From assembly GCF_016907385.1 (NCBI RefSeq), contig NZ_JAFBBU010000001.1, positions 2,728,001 to 2,792,000 of the forward strand: a stretch of 64,000 nt of DNA. The letters are read 5' to 3'. Both the position numbers and the translations under genes were made by a program. The stretch is from Subtercola frigoramans (GTDB taxonomy: Bacteria; Actinomycetota; Actinomycetes; Actinomycetales; Microbacteriaceae). A model generated the notes under the pieces. It did not search any database and was not told the DNA's origin. It was given only the letters and a program-made list of their open reading frames with translations. How positions within the stretch are numbered: the stretch's first letter is position 1; each line of letters opens with the position of its first letter. Positions 59,671 to 64,000 of the stretch are shown in pieces.

Positions 59671-59693
59671 TTGGGGCCGTGCGCTGGTAGGGG

Positions 59694-60335
59694 TCAGCGG
59701 CGCAGCGTGAGCAGTGCGCTCGTGTGAGGCCCGAAACCGCCCCGCAGCCGATCCAGGTCTTCCGGAGTGTCGACGTCCTGCCTCACGGTGGAACCTGGAC
59801 GCACGGCGAGCCGAAACATTCCGCTGTCGGCATGAGCCTGCGCAGACTGCTCCCCGAAGCGCGGAATCACCTCGACTCCGGGTGCCGCAGTGATGGTCGT
59901 CGTGCCCGTGCCCTGTTCGTCGGCAACGAAGGCGAGTGGATGCCCGGCTGCCGCCCTGAGCACATCGTCGACGTCGGCGGGGGTCAGAGCGGGCAGGTCT
60001 GCGGTCATAGCGGCCACCATCGCGTCGGGGTGCCGGAGGCGGGCCGCGGCGATTCCAGCGCTGATCGCACCGTTCAGCCCAGCACCCGGGTCGTCCACGA
60101 CATGAGCGCCCAGAGCCGCCAACGCCACGGCAGCGACGGCATCCCCGGTCACGACGATGACCTCGCGCACGTCTGCCGCTGCCGCGATGGCCGTCACCGC
60201 GTCGAGCGCGAAGGCAAGGGCGAGCTCGCGGCGTTGCTCGCCGGTGAGGCCTGCCTCAGTCGTCCACGCCGCCGCGAGCCTGGTCTTCGATTCCGTCGAC
60301 CCCTTGACGGGCACGACCACGACCCAGCCCGTCAT
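59694..60335 (-). CDS. cofC: 2-phospho-L-lactate / PEP guanylyltransferase (F420 biosynthesis)
   Basis: CofC/FbiD activates 2-phospholactate or phosphoenolpyruvate with GTP for CofD. The 213-residue protein begins [17 protein letters not shown] and includes [28 protein letters not shown] and [14 protein letters not shown]. Its start overlaps the cofE stop as ATGA. Confidence 0.93.
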   Translation of the reverse strand: MTGWVVVVPVKGSTESKTRLAAAWTTEAGLTGEQRRELALAFALDAVTAIAAAADVREVIVVTGDAVAAVALAALGAHVVDDPGAGLNGAISAGIAAARLRHPDAMVAAMTADLPALTPADVDDVLRAAAGHPLAFVADEQGTGTTTITAAPGVEVIPRFGEQSAQAHADSGMFRLAVRPGSTVRQDVDTPEDLDRLRGGFGPHTSALLTLRR

Positions 60336-61228
60336 GAGACCGGGGCTCCGTCGCCTGGACTCGCGGTCGACCCGGCTGGGCGCCCAGAGCGGTGCGCCTC
60401 CTCGAGACCCGCAGTGCGACCCGCCACGAATCCCTCGGCGAACGCCTGGTCGAACCCCTCTGAACGACCCTTCTCGAAGCCCTCTGCCAGTGCTTCATCG
60501 GTGCCGAGCCGGAACATGTCGCCCGGCCCGGTGCGGTTCAGGGCACGAGCAGGCGTCTGCAGTGAGGGTGTCACGTAGTGCGAGAGCCCGCGGACGAGCG
60601 CCACGGGCACGCCACTCGCCTTGCCCTTGATCAGGTCGCCAGCAGCAGCGAGTTCGTCGGCCACCGCGATCTGGGTGACGATCAGGGGCTGCCCGAAGGT
60701 GTCGATGCCTCCACGCAGGTCGTCGAGCACTCGGACCCCGGCCGAGCCGATCGCCGCATCGGTCTGGCCTTCGCGCCAGGCCCGCCCCAGGGTGTCTGAG
60801 ACCACCACCCCGACTTCGACCCCGAATCTCGAGCGGAGGGCGGTTGCGATGACTCGCGCTGAAGCATCGGGGTCGATCGGCAGCAGGAGCACCGTGCCGG
60901 CGGGAGTATTACTGGAGTCGACCCCGGCAGCGGCCTGCACGATTCCCTGCCGGTTCTCGACGATTCTGGTCACGCCACCGGGGTGCCTTCGGGTGGCGAC
61001 CACGCGAACGGTTTCGGCCGTGATGGCGGTTTCACGGTCATCCGCCAAGACACTGCGACCCTCGGCCTTGGAGACGATCTTGCTCGTGACGACCAGGATG
61101 TCGCCGGCTTCGGGCACCAGATCACTCGCATCGATCGCCGTGCCGATGAGCTCGGCGACGTCGTCGCCCTCAATCACTTCGGGTATGCCCTCAACGGCAT
61201 ACACCGCGAAATACGCTGACGTGCCCAC
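60332..61228 (-). CDS. cofE: Coenzyme F420-0:L-glutamate ligase with GxxxG-rich tail
   Basis: Adds glutamates to F420-0. The ligase domain shows [68 protein letters not shown] and ALVRGL. It lacks the nitroreductase domain of mycobacterial FbiB. The 298 residues exceed CofE (about 250) by a C-terminal tail with evenly spaced glycines ([13 protein letters not shown]...[10 protein letters not shown]), recalling GxxxG helix repeats. GTG 61228 is the start, one base after the LLM stop. Confidence 0.92.
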   Translation of the reverse strand: MGTSAYFAVYAVEGIPEVIEGDDVAELIGTAIDASDLVPEAGDILVVTSKIVSKAEGRSVLADDRETAITAETVRVVATRRHPGGVTRIVENRQGIVQAAAGVDSSNTPAGTVLLLPIDPDASARVIATALRSRFGVEVGVVVSDTLGRAWREGQTDAAIGSAGVRVLDDLRGGIDTFGQPLIVTQIAVADELAAAGDLIKGKASGVPVALVRGLSHYVTPSLQTPARALNRTGPGDMFRLGTDEALAEGFEKGRSEGFDQAFAEGFVAGRTAGLEEAHRSGRPAGSTASPGDGAPVS

Positions 61229-61229
61229 G

Positions 61230-62231
61230 CTAACGCCTCAGCTTCGGCAGAACGTCGCGGCCGAAGACCTCGATCCACTCGGCCTGGTTGCGACCGACGT
61301 TGTGCAGGTAGATGCGGTCGAACCCGAGATCGACGAACCGCTGGATGTGCTCGCGGTGCACGTCGGGGTCAGCCGAGATGACCATGCGGCCCTCGAAGTC
61401 TTCGGGGCGCACGAGCTTGGCAAGCTGCTCGAACTCGAACGGCGAGCGGATGTCGGCCTTCGGAAACCTCATGCCGCCGTTCGGCCACTCGACCATCGCG
61501 TTCGTGAGGGCATCCTTCTCGTCTGGTGCCCAGGACAGGTGCAATTGCAGCACTTTGGGCATCACGTCGGGGTCTTTGCCCGCGTCGCGTGCACCCTCGC
61601 CGAATCTGGAGAACAGTCCCGCGATCTTCTCCAGTGGGGCGCCGACAGTGATCAGCCCGTCGGCCTGGCGACCGGCGCGCTTGGCCGTCACCGGCCCGGA
61701 CGTGGCAACGAGGATCTCGGGGGCGACCTCCGGCATGGTCCAGAGCCGGGTGGACTCGAGCTTGTAGAACTCCCCGCGGTGTTTCACGTCTCTGCCAGCG
61801 AGCGAGGCGGTGAAGAGTTTGTTGATGATGTCGATGGCTTCGAACATCCGGTTGATTCTCTCGGGTGTCTCCGGCCAGTACTGGCCGACGATGTGCTCGT
61901 TGAGGGCCTCGCCCGAGCCCAGCCCGAGCCAGTGGCGGCCCGGGTACATCGCGGCCATCGTCGCCGAGGCCTGAGCGATCATCGCGGGGTGCCAGCGAAA
62001 GGTGGGGGCCGTCACTCCCGGGCCGAAGTCACCCTTCGTGCGCTCGCCCACCGCGGCCAGAACGTTCCAGACGAACGAACTCTGGCCCTGCTGCGGCACC
62101 CACGGCTGAAAGTGGTCTGCTGCCATGACTCCGCTGAACCCGTGCTGCTCCGCGAGAACGCTGAGGGCGACCGCCTCCGTCGGGTGGAACTGTTCAAGCA
62201 TTGCGGCATAGCCGACCTGGAGTTCAGTCAT
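61230..62231 (-). CDS. LLM-class F420-dependent oxidoreductase (G6PDH-like subfamily)
   Basis: A 333-residue luciferase-like protein beginning [20 protein letters not shown], with [41 protein letters not shown] and [20 protein letters not shown]. This matches the F420-dependent glucose-6-phosphate dehydrogenase-like family (as I recall, TIGR03557). Immediately upstream of cofE-cofC in the same direction, so it is probably the operon's own F420 user or reductant supplier. Substrate not proven. Confidence 0.88.
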   Translation of the reverse strand: MTELQVGYAAMLEQFHPTEAVALSVLAEQHGFSGVMAADHFQPWVPQQGQSSFVWNVLAAVGERTKGDFGPGVTAPTFRWHPAMIAQASATMAAMYPGRHWLGLGSGEALNEHIVGQYWPETPERINRMFEAIDIINKLFTASLAGRDVKHRGEFYKLESTRLWTMPEVAPEILVATSGPVTAKRAGRQADGLITVGAPLEKIAGLFSRFGEGARDAGKDPDVMPKVLQLHLSWAPDEKDALTNAMVEWPNGGMRFPKADIRSPFEFEQLAKLVRPEDFEGRMVISADPDVHREHIQRFVDLGFDRIYLHNVGRNQAEWIEVFGRDVLPKLRR

Positions 62232-62360
62232 CCGTCAATTCTGCCACTCGCGGTCACGGCTCAGGCCCGTCACGAGGGGGTACACAGCGGGGAATGCGCA
62301 GTTGTCGGCAGCGGGCTGTTGTGGGCTATCGCGCCGCCGGGGCCAGTTGCGGAGTGCAGC

Positions 62361-62846
62361 CTACGCGTGAGCCTTGAGGAAGGCAGCGACTGCCGCGGGC
62401 ACATACGGCGCAACGTCGCCACCCAGCGACGCCACCTGCCGTACGAGTGAACTCGAGACGTGCGCGTGGGCCGGGTCGGGGAGCAGGAAGACGGTCTCGA
62501 CTCCGGCGAGGTTGCGATTCACGATGGCCATCGGCGTCTCGTAGGCGACGTCGACCTGCGAGCGGATGCCCTTGACCAGCACCTTCGCACCCACTTCGAC
62601 GCAGTAGTCGACCAGGAGCCCGACGCTCCACGACGTCACCAGGATGTTGGCGGGCAGCCCGCCATCGACGATCGCCTGCTGGATGAGCGACACGCGCTGC
62701 GCGATCGGGAGGAGGGCGGTCTTCGACGGGTTGTGCACGACCAGCACGTGCACCTCGTCGAAGATTCCTGCGGCACGCCCGATGACATCGAGGTGCCCGA
62801 GGGTCACAGGGTCGAACGAACCGGGGACGACAGCGATCGTGCTCAT
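62361..62846 (-). CDS. coaD: Phosphopantetheine adenylyltransferase
   Basis: Penultimate step of coenzyme A synthesis. The 161-residue protein has [34 protein letters not shown] and [18 protein letters not shown], a slight variant of the usual ISST. ATG 62846 is preceded by the recG-coaD spacer; the longer upstream frame is not supported. In most actinobacteria yceD-rpmF-rnc-mutM follow; here they are 20 kb away. Confidence 0.96.
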   Translation of the reverse strand: MSTIAVVPGSFDPVTLGHLDVIGRAAGIFDEVHVLVVHNPSKTALLPIAQRVSLIQQAIVDGGLPANILVTSWSVGLLVDYCVEVGAKVLVKGIRSQVDVAYETPMAIVNRNLAGVETVFLLPDPAHAHVSSSLVRQVASLGGDVAPYVPAAVAAFLKAHA

Positions 62847-62943
62847 TGGTTCAGGGTAGCAAGCCGCGGCGAACACAAGGCGCAGGGTTACGGCGCGCTC
62901 CGGGCCCGTGGGGTCCGCCGGGCTCCAGACGGCCCGCTGAGGC

Positions 62944-64000
62944 TCAGCTCTTCGCGAGAAAAGACCGGTCGCTCTCGCTGAGCCGACGGTCGAGAGCCTG
63001 GGAGAGCTCCGGATGCCCGGCGAGTGCCGGGTCGGATTCAAGCACTTCGCCAGCGGCCTGCCGGGCCTCGCCGATCAGTTCGCCGTCGGTGATCACCTTC
63101 AGCAGCCGCAGCTTCGATCGGCCACCCGACTGCGAACTGCCGAGCACATCGCCCTCGCGTCGGAGTTGCAGGTCGATCTGGGCGAGCTCGAAGCCGTCGA
63201 GGGTCGAGGCGACGGCGTCGACCCTCTCCCGCGCGAGGGACTCGGGTTCGGCACTGGTGACGAGAAGGCAGAGACCGGGCACCGATCCGCGACCCACGCG
63301 GCCGCGCAACTGGTGCAGTTGCGAGACACCGAAGCGGTCAGCATCCATGACCACCATCGTGGAGGCGTTCGGCACGTCGACACCGACCTCGATGACGGTG
63401 GTGGCCACCAGCACGTCGATGTCGCCGGCGGCGAACGCAAGCATGGTCTGCTCCTTCTCGTCGGTGCTCATGCGCCCGTGGAGCGGTTCGATGCGCCTAC
63501 CGGCGAGAAGCGGATTGGCGCGGATCTCCGACAGCATCTCGGCGACGTTCGCCACCGGCCGGGCTGGGGAGGCATCGGGTGTGGCAACCCGCTCTTCGCC
63601 GCGCTTGCGGGGGCCGACCCGCGGCCCGACAACGACGACCGGCACCGAATTGGTGGCTTCGCCCGGCGCTTCGAGTTGCTGGCCGGCCTCGGTGGCGGTC
63701 GGGTCGATGGCCGGGCAAACCACGAAGGCCTGCCTGCCGAGGGCCAGCTCTTCGGCGGTGCGCTGCCAGATGCGGTCGACCCAGCCGGGCCTCTCGGCCA
63801 AGGGAACGACAAAGGTGGAGATGCCCTGCCTCCCGGCCGGCAGCTCGGCGATCGTGCTGATGTCGAGGTCGCCGAAGACGGTCATGGCGACCGTGCGGGG
63901 AATCGGGGTCGCCGTGAGAACGAGCACGTGGGGCGGCTGGGCGCCCTTCAGCCGGAGCGCCTCGCGCTGTTCGACGCCGAAACGATGCTGTTCGTCTACC
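62944..64000 (-). CDS. recG: ATP-dependent DNA helicase RecG, C-terminal part
   Basis: Only the 3' 352 codons are in the window; the frame is open to the edge. Visible motifs: [12 protein letters not shown] (motif II region), LTATPIPRT (motif III), the helicase C domain with [30 protein letters not shown] and QLRGRVGRG, and the RecG wedge-interacting C-terminus [17 protein letters not shown]. RecG remodels stalled replication forks. A short Gly/Pro-rich insert ([20 protein letters not shown]) lies in the linker. Confidence 0.95.
   Translation of the reverse strand, partial: VDEQHRFGVEQREALRLKGAQPPHVLVLTATPIPRTVAMTVFGDLDISTIAELPAGRQGISTFVVPLAERPGWVDRIWQRTAEELALGRQAFVVCPAIDPTATEAGQQLEAPGEATNSVPVVVVGPRVGPRKRGEERVATPDASPARPVANVAEMLSEIRANPLLAGRRIEPLHGRMSTDEKEQTMLAFAAGDIDVLVATTVIEVGVDVPNASTMVVMDADRFGVSQLHQLRGRVGRGSVPGLCLLVTSAEPESLARERVDAVASTLDGFELAQIDLQLRREGDVLGSSQSGGRSKLRLLKVITDGELIGEARQAAGEVLESDPALAGHPELSQALDRRLSESDRSFLAKS

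Noticed and set aside
60621..62450. Plus-strand frame of 609 codons opposite cofE, the LLM gene and coaD
   Set aside because: It is antisense to three well-conserved genes; its length reflects GC-rich codon bias.

Overview
The window looks like a chromosomal segment of a high-GC Gram-positive actinobacterium, most likely a Microbacteriaceae relative. The evidence is the GC-rich, strongly codon-biased coding sequence, coenzyme F420 biosynthesis genes and several LLM-type flavin/F420 oxidoreductases, a 16S-23S spacer without tRNA genes, and a dispersed palindromic repeat (GGTTTCGATACG / CTACTCAACCAGCG halves) of a kind I associate with that family. No phage, plasmid, CRISPR or tRNA genes were seen.

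Region by region. (1) 0-7 kb: purine catabolism. A xanthine-dehydrogenase-type molybdoenzyme (separate FAD subunit plus a fused 2Fe-2S/Mo subunit), the XdhC maturation factor, and an 8-oxoguanine-deaminase-like amidohydrolase that has lost two metal ligands. (2) 7-18.1 kb: a VanB-like reductase with an HTH-cupin regulator, facing an uncharacterised catabolic operon (cytosine-deaminase-like amidohydrolase, ABC importer, SDR, creatininase-family amidase, FAD oxidase, PNPOx-like protein), then a convergent MTHFR-like gene. (3) 18.3-20.6 kb: allantoinase and urate oxidase. (4) 20.8-22.9 kb: an intact IS21-family element whose 6-bp target duplication allows the disrupted membrane-protein gene to be rebuilt in frame. 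(5) 23.3-29.1 kb: an rrn operon (16S-23S-5S, minus strand) with its promoter and terminator. (6) 29.3-37.5 kb: HIU hydrolase, OHCU decarboxylase, molybdenum cofactor cytidylyltransferase, an ECF42-like sigma factor with a DGPF protein, RpiR regulator, allantoate amidohydrolase, ureidoglycine-glyoxylate aminotransferase and an acetamidase/formamidase. Together with (1) and (3) this covers xanthine to urate to allantoin to glyoxylate/glycine.

(7) 37.7-43.1 kb: a DUF1275 membrane protein, an ABC ATPase lacking its signature motif, and the conserved mutM-rnc-rpmF-yceD block with a LysR regulator. (8) 43.3-53.7 kb: a reductive-type pyrimidine catabolic operon (beta-ureidopropionase, dihydropyrimidinase, LLM oxidoreductase, two-permease ABC importer, omega-aminotransferase) divergent from a MocR regulator. 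No dihydropyrimidine dehydrogenase is present; the only redox enzyme in the operon is the LLM protein. (9) 53.9-62.2 kb: cofD, cofC, cofE, two more LLM enzymes, an MFS exporter with a PadR regulator and an unknown gene. (10) 62.4-64 kb: coaD and the 3' part of recG. coaD normally neighbours yceD-rpmF-rnc-mutM, so the roughly 20 kb between them looks like an insertion into that block.

Main unusual points: two genes whose only well-placed start codon is AUU or AUC; a palindromic repeat that supplies the stop codon of three genes; several in-frame 6-bp and 15-bp tandem repeats; a 106-bp direct repeat containing a long hairpin; and the possible F420/flavin-linked entry step into pyrimidine degradation. 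Functions are assigned from motifs and gene order read by eye; no database search was possible.
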